DNA of 33,941 bases from Terriglobia bacterium (GTDB lineage: Bacteria > Acidobacteriota > Terriglobia > Bryobacterales > Bryobacteraceae). The DNA is taken from assembly GCA_020073325.1 (NCBI GenBank), contig JAIQFJ010000013.1, forward strand, positions 1 to 33,941, in the 5' to 3' direction. The notes beneath the pieces are model-generated. The model was not told where the DNA came from. It saw only the letters and a program-made list of their open reading frames with translations, and made no database searches. A program made the translations under genes and the position numbers. Below, one piece after another: positions 24,142 through 32,579 of the stretch. The first letter of the stretch is position 1; every line of letters begins with the position of its first letter.

Positions 24142-25245
24142 CTAAACCTGTTGAAGCAAGCTCGCAAGATTCGACCAGTAGCAGCCTGCCACCTTTTCAA
24201 TCGCGTGCTCACGAGCAATATGTTCGGCGGCGCGGCGGCCGATTTCGATGCCGGCTTCGCGGTCGGCTGCGAGCCACACGATCATTCCCGCCAGCATCTC
24301 TTCCTCAGCCGCGCCCGGATCGACGCGGAGACACGCGTCGGCGGGGATGCGCGCGATCTCTTCGCCCGTCGTGAACACGACTGGCTTGCCGATGCCCATC
24401 ATGCGAATCGCGATGCCGGAGCTTTCGCCTCCCGTGGGAAAGCGCAGATTGACGCAGAGATCCATGGCTGCGGCGTAGCGCCAGAAATCGGGCTCGGGAA
24501 GATGTCCGGTGCGGATGATTCGCGGATCGGAGAGGAGCGGCGTGAGTGAACGCTCAAGGTCGCTTGAAGCGAACGCGCCCGCGATGAGAAGGCGCGCGTC
24601 GGCGCCGGCGGACCAGGCCTGTTGCATCGCGCGCAGCACGGCGGGGATGCGTTTCGATTCGCGCAGATGGCCGAACACGGCGACCAGCAGCGTGCGCGGA
24701 TTCAGGCCGAGCGAATCGCGAAATCGCAGGGTTGCGACCGCATCGGGAATTTGCGGTGGGACGAAGAGATGCGGAATTTCGAAGATTCTTGCATCGGGGG
24801 CGTGGCGTGCGACTGCGCGGGCCGCGGCCGGATTATGAACGACCACCGCGCGGGAGACGGTCGTGATGCGCTTGAGCATCGGATATTCGAAGTAGCGCGG
24901 ATCGGCTGCCGAGCGCGCGCGATTGCGCCACAGATTCTCGGCCAGATCGCGGGACCATTCGCCGTAATTGTAGATGAACTCCTCCGCATAGGCACGCGGA
25001 TCGAGCGTGCCGAGGAAGAAGTGATTCAGAACCGCGTCGTGCAGCACGGCGACGCCCGGTTTAACGATTGCGCGCGCGTAGATTTCGCGATGCAGGTGGT
25101 TGTTGCCGATGTGATAGAGCGCGACATGGCCATCGCCGTTCACGACCACCTCACCGTGTTTGCGAAGCTCGGCGAGCAGTGCGGCCGAATAATCGGCGAC
25201 ACCGGTCTGGGCGGGTGGCAGAGGCGAAAAGAAACCCAGTTTCAT
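24142..25245 (-). CDS. Family 4 glycosyltransferase
   Basis: A 367-residue GT-B-fold glycosyltransferase. It begins with the donor-fold N-terminus KLGFFSPLPPAQTGVADYSA (Gly-Val-Ala-Asp-Tyr, common in mannosyl/galactosyltransferase-like members). The C-terminal half has the GT4 core LLVAVFGHLRESKRIPAVLRAM and GHLPEPDFWRYAAAMDLCVNL. It then has the EX7E-like motif region FPTGGESSGIAIRMMGIGKPVV, with the first acidic residue replaced by the Gly-Glu pair GGES. It would transfer a sugar from a nucleotide donor, target unknown. It is the last gene of a three-gene unit after UxaE and YggS, 31 nt from yggS. No Shine-Dalgarno is obvious before the ATG. Confidence 0.88.
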   Translation of the reverse strand: MKLGFFSPLPPAQTGVADYSAALLAELRKHGEVVVNGDGHVALYHIGNNHLHREIYARAIVKPGVAVLHDAVLNHFFLGTLDPRAYAEEFIYNYGEWSRDLAENLWRNRARSAADPRYFEYPMLKRITTVSRAVVVHNPAAARAVARHAPDARIFEIPHLFVPPQIPDAVATLRFRDSLGLNPRTLLVAVFGHLRESKRIPAVLRAMQQAWSAGADARLLIAGAFASSDLERSLTPLLSDPRIIRTGHLPEPDFWRYAAAMDLCVNLRFPTGGESSGIAIRMMGIGKPVVFTTGEEIARIPADACLRVDPGAAEEEMLAGMIVWLAADREAGIEIGRRAAEHIAREHAIEKVAGCYWSNLASLLQQV

Positions 25246-25276
25246 TTGATGCCGCGCAAAACGGTTCCCTTTGCGC

Positions 25277-25933
25277 TCACTCTTTCTTTCGTGGCCCGAA
25301 CAAAGCCGTGCCGACGCGCACGTGAGTGGCGCCCTCTTCGATCGCGGCTTCGAGATCGTGCGACATGCCCATCGACAACTTGTCGAGACGATGTTCGCGC
25401 GCGAGTTTCGCGAGCCGGCGGAAATACGGGCGCGTCACTTCGGGATCGTCATTCCATGGCGGCATCGTCATCAGGCCGGTGAGCTCAAGATTGGGGCACG
25501 CGCGGATCGCGTCGATCAGTGCCGGAAGCGATTCGTGCGCGGCTCCCGCCTTGCTCTCCTCTTCCGATAATTTCACTTCGATCATGACTTCGAGGTTCTT
25601 GCCGGCGTCGTTCAGACGGCGCGCGAGCTTTTCCGAATCGACCGTTTCGATCGTCTGAAACAGATCCGAAGCAAGACGAGCCTTGTTCGACTGCAGATGA
25701 CCGATGAGATGAAATTCGGCGTCTTTGAGATCGGCGAGCGCGGGATGTTTCGATTCGAACTCCTGCACGTAATTCTCGCCGAAGACGCGCAAGCCGAGGT
25801 TATATGCTTCGCGCATGACTTCAGCGGGAAATTTCTTGGTGACCGCGACCAGGGTGATGTCGCCGCGGCTGCGGCCGGCGCGCTCGGCGGCTTTGGCGAT
25901 TCGCTCCTCTACTTGCGCCAGACGATCCTTCAT
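25277..25933 (-). CDS. yggS: YggS/PLPBP pyridoxal-phosphate homeostasis protein
   Basis: A 218-residue PLP-binding protein that keeps free pyridoxal phosphate and amino/keto acid pools in balance; it has no known catalytic activity. PLP-binding Lys is in LVAVTKKFPAEVM (residue 33 or 34). Other family motifs are RVFGENYVQE, FHLIGHLQSNKAR, LSMGMSHDLEAAI and VRVGTALFGPR. AAGGA lies close to the ATG. It begins 10 nt after the UxaE-like gene and precedes the glycosyltransferase. In many bacteria yggS is near cell-division genes, which is not the case here. Confidence 0.96.
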   Translation of the reverse strand: MKDRLAQVEERIAKAAERAGRSRGDITLVAVTKKFPAEVMREAYNLGLRVFGENYVQEFESKHPALADLKDAEFHLIGHLQSNKARLASDLFQTIETVDSEKLARRLNDAGKNLEVMIEVKLSEEESKAGAAHESLPALIDAIRACPNLELTGLMTMPPWNDDPEVTRPYFRRLAKLAREHRLDKLSMGMSHDLEAAIEEGATHVRVGTALFGPRKKE

Positions 25934-25943
25934 CGGTCCTTCA

Positions 25944-27149
25944 TCACGCGCCGAAAAAAACAGGCACGATGTGCCGGTGGTAGAGATTCGTGGTCACGTT
26001 GCGCGCAATGGCGGGCTCGCAGGCGTCGAGCAGAGCCGTGTAGCGATCGCCCATGTGCGCCGCGATTTTGTATCCGACATGCAGAAGCTGGCGGACGCTC
26101 GGATTGAATGCCGGATCAGACTGATTGTGCCGAACGGCTGAAGTGAACTGCTCCGCCGTCCACTGGCTGACCTCGCCGGGCGAGGGTAAGCGCGCCGCGT
26201 CGATATCGATCACGGCAGCGTAAGGCGCGCAGAGTTCCTGGCGATGTGCGTAGGCTTCGGCGTAAACTTCGCGGCAAAGCGCGAGCCCCTCGCCGCCCGA
26301 TTCGGCCAGCCCGATCAACTCTTCGAGCCACGTGGTGCCCGCGGTTTTCAAGTGCACACCCGCGCCGGTCGCCTGAAGCACGCGGCGGATCGACGCGTAA
26401 ATCGAAAATTTGTCGCTGCCCGAATGGACGCTCAGCTTGAGATTCGCGGGCAGGCCGTAGCGCGCGACCGCCTGTGCGATGGCCGTGACGTCATCGGCAA
26501 ATTCGCGTTCGAACTGGCGCACGTCGCCGACATAGTCCACGCCTTTGTTGAAACGACCCGTGAATTTCGGCGCGATGGTTTGAATCGGGATCTGCTCGTC
26601 GGCGATGGCGGCGAGGATCACTTGCAGCTCGGCCGGGGTCTGCGGGGAATCGGTTTCGTCCATGGAAACTTCGGTTACGAAATTTCCGGCGCCTTTCACG
26701 TCGGCGATTTTGCGATAAATTTTACCGGCTTCCTCGGTCGCGAACAGATATTTGTACGCCGCGGCGACGGCGATCGCCCGGTCGAATTCGGGATGGCGAT
26801 CCGCGAACTTTTCCGCTTCTCCATGCGCCGGAGGTTTACCGATCGCGTCGGCAACGTCGATGGTGAAGAAGTCGCACGGCTCCAAAAACCGGTCGACTGT
26901 CCCAAGATTGATGTGATCCGCGTCGACAAAATAGGGACCCTTCCAATTCGCCGCGCGCACCGCTGCATCGGCGGCCGCACGCGTCGCGCGCGGATCGGAC
27001 CCGGCGATCAGGTGTTCCCGATTCGATTTATTCCACACCGGAGCGATTTCGAGGCCGCGTCCGGCGGCGCAGACGCACGCCGCGAGCTGCGCTTTGGCCT
27101 GATGCGCAAAGCGGTCGCCCACGCCGATGGAAAATTTGGGGAGCCGCAT
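25944..27149 (-). CDS. uxaE: Tagaturonate/fructuronate epimerase family protein (UxaE-like)
   Basis: A 401-residue protein of the UxaE family, which interconverts tagaturonate and fructuronate in galacturonate breakdown. Family-like segments, in order, are YFVDADHINLGTVDRFLEP, DFFTIDVADAIG, FVTEVSMDETDSPQTPAEL, IAPKFTGRFNKGVDYVGDV and KLSVHSGSDKFSIYASIRRV. The last His/Asp-rich region (HSGSDKF, HLKTAGTTWLEE) likely lines a metal site. The start is ATG 27149; no Shine-Dalgarno is seen, but TAAAAT lies 12 nt upstream on the minus strand. The other galacturonate genes are not in view, so its pathway here is inferred from family only. The gene is divergent from the SDR gene. Confidence 0.75.
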   Translation of the reverse strand: MRLPKFSIGVGDRFAHQAKAQLAACVCAAGRGLEIAPVWNKSNREHLIAGSDPRATRAAADAAVRAANWKGPYFVDADHINLGTVDRFLEPCDFFTIDVADAIGKPPAHGEAEKFADRHPEFDRAIAVAAAYKYLFATEEAGKIYRKIADVKGAGNFVTEVSMDETDSPQTPAELQVILAAIADEQIPIQTIAPKFTGRFNKGVDYVGDVRQFEREFADDVTAIAQAVARYGLPANLKLSVHSGSDKFSIYASIRRVLQATGAGVHLKTAGTTWLEELIGLAESGGEGLALCREVYAEAYAHRQELCAPYAAVIDIDAARLPSPGEVSQWTAEQFTSAVRHNQSDPAFNPSVRQLLHVGYKIAAHMGDRYTALLDACEPAIARNVTTNLYHRHIVPVFFGA

Positions 27150-27198
27150 GAAGACGGTCCAATTTTAACGCATGTCTTTTGACGCGTGTCCTGGCAGG

Positions 27199-27204
27199 TA
27201 GAAT
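27199..27204 (+). promoter_or_regulatory. Candidate -10 box (TAGAAT) of the SDR gene, leaderless spacing
   Basis: TAGAAT followed by 6 nt and the ATG at 27211. A TTGACG lies only 14 nt upstream of it, which is short for a -35. On the opposite strand ATTTTA at 27162-27167 gives a divergent TAAAAT for the epimerase operon. Confidence 0.45.
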
Positions 27205-27210
27205 CGCTTC

Positions 27211-28074
27211 ATGGCGGATTTGCGCGGCAAAACGGCGGTGGTCACGGGCGGCGGCCGCGGACTGGGACGCGCATTCGCGCAGGCGCTGGATGCAGCCGGA
27301 GCGGATGTCGTCGTGGTCGCGCGATCGGCGGATGAATTGAAGGATACCGCCGCACTGCTTGGCCCACAGGCGTGTAGTTTTCCTTGCGACATCGCGGACG
27401 CGGGTGCGGTCGCGGAAATTTTCGCGAAGATCGGTCCGGTGGACGTGCTGGTGAACAACGCCGGTGTGATGGGGCCGATCGGCCCGCTCTGGGAAGTGGA
27501 TTTCGAAAGGTGGTGGGCCGCCATGGAGGTGAACGTCCGCGGCGCGATGCTCTGCACGCGCGCCGTCGTTCCCGGAATGATCGCGCGGCGATCGGGGCGC
27601 ATCGTCAATCTGGCGACCGGCGCGATTCCAGCGGCTTGTCTTTCCGCATACATGTCGAGCAAGACGGCGCTGGTCCGCGCGACCGAATGCCTGGCCGCCG
27701 AACTGGAGCCGCACGGTGTTTTTGTATTTTCGGTCGCGCCGGGAACCGTGCGGACCAAAATGACGGCGCACTCGCTCGGCTCCGAGGAAGGGCGGAAATG
27801 GATTCCGTGGTTCCGCAGGATCTTCGAAGAACATCTGGACCTGCCTCCGGAAAAGCCGGCTGAACTCATCGTGGAACTTGCAGCGGGACGCGCGGACGCG
27901 CTGACGGGGCTCTATCTGACGCCGTTCGACGATCTGGATCAGCTGGTTCATCACGCCGAGCAGGTCAAGGCGGAAAAATTGCATTCGCTGCGCGTGCGAA
28001 CGCATGCGTCGAGCCGCGCTCCAGCGGCCCTGGCGGCGATTCGCGACGCGGGCAATCGAGCCAAGGAGAGCTGA
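27211..28074 (+). CDS. Short-chain dehydrogenase/reductase
   Basis: A 287-residue NAD(P)-dependent oxidoreductase. The cofactor motif TGGGRGLGRAF is at residues 11-21 and the structural NNAG is in VLVNNAGVMGP. The catalytic Tyr-x-x-x-Lys is YMSSK. The usual catalytic Ser before Tyr is not present: the region is NLATGAIPAACLSAY, two residues shorter than common SDRs, and Thr falls at the Ser position. Thr may substitute partly, or activity may be altered. The substrate is unknown. There is no Shine-Dalgarno, but TAGAAT ends 6 nt before the ATG. The thioesterase gene follows after 1 nt. Confidence 0.88.
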   Translation: MADLRGKTAVVTGGGRGLGRAFAQALDAAGADVVVVARSADELKDTAALLGPQACSFPCDIADAGAVAEIFAKIGPVDVLVNNAGVMGPIGPLWEVDFERWWAAMEVNVRGAMLCTRAVVPGMIARRSGRIVNLATGAIPAACLSAYMSSKTALVRATECLAAELEPHGVFVFSVAPGTVRTKMTAHSLGSEEGRKWIPWFRRIFEEHLDLPPEKPAELIVELAAGRADALTGLYLTPFDDLDQLVHHAEQVKAEKLHSLRVRTHASSRAPAALAAIRDAGNRAKES

Positions 28075-28075
28075 A

Positions 28076-28447
28076 ATGGACCCGCTGCCGTTTGCGAAGT
28101 TGTTGGGAATCGAGATCATCGAAGCGAAGCCGGACAAGGTCACTGCGCGGATGCTGGTTCGTGATGAACTATGCACGCGTCCCGCGGTGTTGCACGGCGG
28201 CGCGGCCATGGCGTTTGCCGACAACCTCGGCGCGATCGCCACCGTCATGAATCTTCCCGAAGGCGCAGGCACAACGACCATCGAAAGTAAGACGAACTTC
28301 GTCGCGCCGGCGCCTGTGGGATCGTTCGTCACCGGCGAATGCACGCCCGTGCATCGCGGCAAGCGGACCATGGTGTGGCAGACTCGCATCTCGACCGAAC
28401 AAGGCCGCCTGGTAGCGCTCGTGACTCAAACGCAGCTTGTCTTATGA
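28076..28447 (+). CDS. PaaI-type hotdog-fold thioesterase
   Basis: A 123-residue hotdog-fold acyl-CoA thioesterase. The catalytic region is VLHGGAAMAFADNLGAIATV, with the HGG and acidic residue of the PaaI group. A closing strand is TTIESKTNFVAPAP, followed by GKRTMVWQTRISTEQGRLVA. The ATG at 28076 was chosen because AAGGAGAG lies 5 nt upstream and an upstream frame overlaps the SDR gene. It starts one base after the SDR stop, so the two are translationally coupled and may act on the same acyl-CoA intermediate. PaaI itself works in phenylacetate breakdown, but no paa gene is adjacent. Confidence 0.85.
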   Translation: MDPLPFAKLLGIEIIEAKPDKVTARMLVRDELCTRPAVLHGGAAMAFADNLGAIATVMNLPEGAGTTTIESKTNFVAPAPVGSFVTGECTPVHRGKRTMVWQTRISTEQGRLVALVTQTQLVL

Positions 28448-28518
28448 CAATCGGTTCTATAGAAACTTTCGATTGAGCCGATCAAAACGTTTGAGCGGAG
28501 AATCGCGCGTTCCCACCG

Positions 28519-28524
28519 TATACT
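28519..28524 (+). promoter_or_regulatory. Candidate -10 box (TATACT) of amtB
   Basis: TATACT lies 21 nt before the ATG at 28546, giving a leader of about 15 nt. No -35 match and no sigma-54 (GG-N10-GC) pair is visible in the 98-nt gap, so NtrC-type control is not supported by sequence. Confidence 0.4.
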
Positions 28525-28545
28525 GAGGTACCCGCATTGGGAACC

Positions 28546-29895
28546 ATGCGAAAAGTGTACTTTCTCATCCCGCTGTTGGCGACTTCGCTGTTCGCCGAAG
28601 ATTCCAGGATCGACGCGCTCGAAAAGGCCGTGAAATCGGCCCAGAGCGCGGGCGACAACGCATGGATGCTGGTCAGTGCGGCGCTGGTCCTGATGATGAC
28701 GGGTCCCGGGCTCGCGCTGTTTTACGGCGGGCTCGTGCGGCGCAAAAACGTCCTCAGTACGATGATGCACAGCTTCGTGCTGATGGCTGTCGTAACGATG
28801 TTGTGGGCGATTTTCGGATACAGCGTCGCCTTCGGTGAATGGACGCCGTTTTTCGGAGGCGGCCAGTATCTATTTCTAAACGGCGTCGGCACCGCGCCGA
28901 ACGATGCCTACGCGGGAACCATTCCGCAGCAGACGTTCATGGTGTATCAGCTCATGTTCGCGGTGATTACGCCGGCGCTGATTTCGGGAGCCTTCGCGGA
29001 GCGCATGAAATTTTCGGGAATGCTGCTGTTCACGGTGCTGTGGACGTCCATCGTGTATTTCCCGATGGCCCACATGGTGTGGGGAAAAGGCGGGCTGCTG
29101 AATGCGTCACTGGGCGGAAAAATTCCATGTTTCGATTTCGCGGGTGGAACCGTGGTGCACATCACGTCGGGAATTTCGGCGCTGATCTGCGCGTTGTATC
29201 TGGGTCCGCGCAAAGGCTACGGAGTGGATCCGATGCGGCCGCACAACCTGGTTTTCAGCACGGTCGGCGCGTGCCTGCTGTGGGTGGGATGGTTCGGATT
29301 CAACGCGGGCAGCGCGCTCTCGGCCTCCGGACTGGCGACCTCGGCATTCGTGGCGACGCATTTCGGCGCGGCGGCCGCGGCGTTGTCGTGGCTTTTCGCG
29401 GAATGGGTCGTGAGCGGAAAACCGAGCATGCTGGGCGGAATTTCGGGCGCGGTCGCGGGCCTGGTCGCGATCACTCCGGCGTCGGGATTCGTGAAACCAT
29501 TTCCGGCGATCCTGATCGGCGCGGCCGCCGGTGTTTTCTGCTACTTCATGGTGAGCGCCGTGAAGCGCAGGTTCAACTATGACGATTCGCTCGACGCGTT
29601 CGGGGTCCACGGCGCGGGCGGAACGCTGGGCGCGATCCTCACCGGAGTTTTTGCGACTAAAGCAGTCAACGACGTGTGGAACGGCAAGCCGATGGGATGG
29701 GTGGACGGCAACGCGGGCCAGATGCTGAATCAGCTTGTCGGCTGCGCGATCGCGTTGGTGCTGGCGGCGGTCGCGACGTGGATCATCTTGAGAGTGTGCG
29801 ATGCCGTCACTGGTGTTCGCGCCGAAGAAGAGCATGAGATCGAAGGGCTCGATTTGAGCTTGCACGGCGAAGAGGGATACAATTTCGAGGCTTAA
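28546..29895 (+). CDS. amtB: Ammonium transporter AmtB
   Basis: A 449-residue Amt/Rh channel for ammonium uptake. It starts with a signal peptide (MRKVYFLIPLLATSLFAED) and a short periplasmic part before about eleven membrane segments, as in AmtB. The pore twin-His is present in PMAHMVWG (residue about 178) and FGVHGAGGTLGAI (about 355). FDFAGGTVVHITSGISAL is the signature of the family. ATG 28546 is preferred to TTG 28537 because it opens the signal peptide. The glnK gene follows after 20 nt. GlnK usually binds the cytoplasmic face of AmtB to shut the channel when ammonium is plentiful. Confidence 0.97.
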   Translation: MRKVYFLIPLLATSLFAEDSRIDALEKAVKSAQSAGDNAWMLVSAALVLMMTGPGLALFYGGLVRRKNVLSTMMHSFVLMAVVTMLWAIFGYSVAFGEWTPFFGGGQYLFLNGVGTAPNDAYAGTIPQQTFMVYQLMFAVITPALISGAFAERMKFSGMLLFTVLWTSIVYFPMAHMVWGKGGLLNASLGGKIPCFDFAGGTVVHITSGISALICALYLGPRKGYGVDPMRPHNLVFSTVGACLLWVGWFGFNAGSALSASGLATSAFVATHFGAAAAALSWLFAEWVVSGKPSMLGGISGAVAGLVAITPASGFVKPFPAILIGAAAGVFCYFMVSAVKRRFNYDDSLDAFGVHGAGGTLGAILTGVFATKAVNDVWNGKPMGWVDGNAGQMLNQLVGCAIALVLAAVATWIILRVCDAVTGVRAEEEHEIEGLDLSLHGEEGYNFEA

Positions 29896-29915
29896 CCGCC
29901 TTTTAAAGAAACCCC

Positions 29916-30254
29916 ATGAAAAAAATCGAAGCCATCATTCAGCCGCACAAGCTCGAAGAAGTGAAGGAAGCCGTCAAAGCGATCGGCATCGACGGCATGA
30001 CCATCGCCGAAGTCCGCGGGCACGGCCGCCAGAAGGGGCACAAAGAGATCTATCGCGGCATGGAGTATCAGGTCGACCTGCTGCCGAAGATCAAAGTTGA
30101 AATCGTGGTGGCCGACGCGCGGCTCGACGAACTGATCCGCACGCTGGTCGCCGCCGCGCGCACCGGCAAGATCGGCGACGGCAAGATTTTCGTGTTCGAC
30201 GTCGCGGACGCCATCCGCATCCGCAACGACGATCGGGGAGAAGCAGCGTTGTGA
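29916..30254 (+). CDS. glnK: PII nitrogen regulatory protein GlnK/GlnB
   Basis: A 112-residue PII protein that senses 2-oxoglutarate, ATP/ADP and glutamine. The sequence KKIEAIIQPHKLEEVKEAV opens the fold and the T-loop holds Tyr51 in YRGMEYQVDLLPK, the uridylylation site. The C-terminal PII signature is TGKIGDGKIFVFDVADAIRIR. Tyr51 and the GlnD gene directly downstream indicate that uridylylation is in use. No strong Shine-Dalgarno is seen; translation may follow amtB. The stop overlaps the glnD start (GTGA). Confidence 0.98.
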   Translation: MKKIEAIIQPHKLEEVKEAVKAIGIDGMTIAEVRGHGRQKGHKEIYRGMEYQVDLLPKIKVEIVVADARLDELIRTLVAAARTGKIGDGKIFVFDVADAIRIRNDDRGEAAL

Positions 30255-32575
30255 ATTCTCTCGCAGTACCCGGCGTTCACGAGACGCTGGCCTCGCGCAC
30301 GGCAGACGTAGAGGAGCGCGTCCGCGGTGCATTCACGGGCAGCCGCTTCCCTTCCGGTGTAGCGCTGATTGCCGGCGGCGGATTTGGACGCAGTGAATTG
30401 TTTCCGCATTCCGATGTGGACCTTGTGTTCGTGGTCGAATCCGAACATCAGATCGCGCCGATGAAGCCGCTGCTCTCGGCCTTCTTGCAGGATTTGTGGG
30501 ACCGCGGCCTGCGCCCCAGCCATGCGGTGCAGACCGTCAATTACTGCGCGACCGATCACGACGACAACATCGAGCTGACCATCAGCCTGCTCGACCGTCG
30601 ATTCCTGGCCGGCGACGAAGCGATGTTCCGGTGGCTGGACGAGCGTTTTCGCGCCTTCATCGCAAAGCGCGGCGGCGCGATCGCCGATAAGCTGGTCGGC
30701 CTGGCGCAAGGGCGACGCGCGAAGTTTCACGATACGGTCTATCATTTGGAGCCGAATCTTAAGGACGGTCCCGGCGGTCTGCGCGATCTTCAAACGGTGC
30801 GTTGGCTCGCGGCGCTGACACCGCGCGTCACGGCGCCCGATCTTTCGGACGCATTCAATTTTCTCGCCGCGATTCGCGTGCGCATTCATGAATCGGCCGG
30901 GCGAGACCAGAATTTGTTGAGCTTCGATATTCAGGAATCGCTCGCAGCCGACCCGGCGGCGCTCATGCGCGATTATTTTCGGCATGCGCGCGGCGTCGAT
31001 CGTGCGGCGCGTCGCGCGATGGAGACCGCGCAGGGTCGGCCCGGCAACCTGATCGAACGCTTTCAGGATCTCCGCTCGCGATTTTCCACCACCGAATTCA
31101 CGGTTCTGCGCGACCGCGTGTGGCTCCGGGCACCGGCCGCGGTCGAGCGCGGGCTCGGTCTGTTCGAATTCGTCGCGCGGCATGAGCTGCGGCTCGCTTT
31201 CGACACCCTCGATCGGCTGCAGGGGTGCGCGCCGGAAACGTCGTGGGCGGATTGGCGCGCGCTGCTTTCGCTGCCGCACTCGAGCCTCGGCCTGCGCGCG
31301 ATGCAGGAATCGGGCGTGCTCGTCGCGGCGCTGCCCGAATGGAAACATATCGACTGCCTGGTGGTCCGCGACTTCTATCATCAATACACCGTGGACGAGC
31401 ACACGCTGGTCGCGCTCGATTCGCTCGCCTCGATTGAGGATCGCCGCTTCGCCGATCTCTGGTCGGAAATCGACGATCCCGCCGCGGTTCGCTTCGCGCT
31501 GCTGGTGCACGATATCGGCAAAGGATCCGGCCGCGATCATGTCGAAGAGTCGGCGCAGATCGCGCGCGAGGTAATGAAGCGGCTCAACGCTCCCGAAGCC
31601 GATCGCGCCACGATCGAGTTTCTCATCTTGCATCACCTGGACCTTTCCACCGTCATGACGTCGCGCGATCTTACCGACGAATCCACCGCGCAGATGCTGG
31701 CCGAGCGCGTCGGAACCGTGGAGCGCCTGAAGCGCCTGACGCTGCTGACCTATGCCGACATCAGCGCCGTGAATCCGCACGCCATGACGCCGTGGCGCCT
31801 GGAGCAACTCTGGCGCGTGTATCTGCTGGCCTACGCGGAATTGACCAAGACGCTCTACACGGATCGCATTCACGACGCGGCCGGCGAACGCGCGGCGTTT
31901 CTCGAAGGACTTCCCGTGCGCTACCTGCGGACCCACACCGATTCTGAAATCGAAGTGCACATGGCGCTGGCGCAGCAGCTCGAATCGCGTCCGGTCGCGA
32001 TCGAGATCGTGCACGAGCGCGGGTTTTACCGGCTGACGCTGCTGACGCGCGATCATCCCGGACTGTTCTCATCGGTCGCCGGTGCCATCTCCAGCTTCGG
32101 CCTCAGCATTCTGAAGGCGGAGGCCTTTTCGAACGCGCACGGCATCGTGGTCGACACGTTCACCTTCTCCGATCCGCACCGCTCGCTCGAATTGAATCCT
32201 CCCGAAGTGGACCGCCTGCGCGGCATCGTGCGGAAGGTGGTGGAAGGAAAACTCGACGCCGCGCAATTGCTGAAAGGCCGCCCGAAGCCGCTGCTGCCGT
32301 CGCGCGGCGCGCGCTTCGAGCCTCGCGTTCGACTGGATGATTCGGCCTCGGAAACGGCGACGCTGATCGAGATTGTCGCCGAAGATCGCGCAGGCCTGCT
32401 CTACGATCTGACGCGCGTGCTGAGCGCCGCAGACTGCAACATCGAGGTGGTGCTGATCGACACCGAAGCGCATCGCGCGCTGGATGTGTTCTATGTCACA
32501 TCGGGCGGCGGAAAACTGGACGTTGCACTCGCGGAGAAACTGGGCGTCGACCTGAAAACCGCGTGCGCGCCCTAA
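30251..32575 (+). CDS. glnD: Bifunctional PII uridylyltransferase/uridylyl-removing enzyme GlnD
   Basis: A 774-residue enzyme that adds or removes UMP on the T-loop Tyr of PII in response to glutamine. Nucleotidyltransferase motif GGGFGRSELFPHSDVDL is at about 43-59. The HD domain holds LLVHDIGKGSGRDH at about 417-430 and LILHHLDLSTVMTSR. Two ACT domains, the glutamine sensors, begin near residue 597 (TRDHPGLFSSVAGAI) and 707 (AEDRAGLLYDLTRV). All four modules are therefore present, though the length is below E. coli's 890. Start GTG at 30251, overlapping glnK by 4 nt (GTGA), with GGGGAG about 10 nt upstream. Encoding next to its substrate PII suggests one operon for the whole sensing circuit. 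Confidence 0.96.
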   Translation: MNSLAVPGVHETLASRTADVEERVRGAFTGSRFPSGVALIAGGGFGRSELFPHSDVDLVFVVESEHQIAPMKPLLSAFLQDLWDRGLRPSHAVQTVNYCATDHDDNIELTISLLDRRFLAGDEAMFRWLDERFRAFIAKRGGAIADKLVGLAQGRRAKFHDTVYHLEPNLKDGPGGLRDLQTVRWLAALTPRVTAPDLSDAFNFLAAIRVRIHESAGRDQNLLSFDIQESLAADPAALMRDYFRHARGVDRAARRAMETAQGRPGNLIERFQDLRSRFSTTEFTVLRDRVWLRAPAAVERGLGLFEFVARHELRLAFDTLDRLQGCAPETSWADWRALLSLPHSSLGLRAMQESGVLVAALPEWKHIDCLVVRDFYHQYTVDEHTLVALDSLASIEDRRFADLWSEIDDPAAVRFALLVHDIGKGSGRDHVEESAQIAREVMKRLNAPEADRATIEFLILHHLDLSTVMTSRDLTDESTAQMLAERVGTVERLKRLTLLTYADISAVNPHAMTPWRLEQLWRVYLLAYAELTKTLYTDRIHDAAGERAAFLEGLPVRYLRTHTDSEIEVHMALAQQLESRPVAIEIVHERGFYRLTLLTRDHPGLFSSVAGAISSFGLSILKAEAFSNAHGIVVDTFTFSDPHRSLELNPPEVDRLRGIVRKVVEGKLDAAQLLKGRPKPLLPSRGARFEPRVRLDDSASETATLIEIVAEDRAGLLYDLTRVLSAADCNIEVVLIDTEAHRALDVFYVTSGGGKLDVALAEKLGVDLKTACAP

Positions 32576-32579
32576 GCTG

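Noticed and set aside
28448-28545. A sigma-54 promoter upstream of amtB
   Set aside because: No GG-N10-GC pair was found in the gap; only TATACT fits a promoter element.
30068-32056. A 662-codon minus-strand frame antisense to glnD
   Set aside because: Shadow of glnD, with no recognisable domain or start site.
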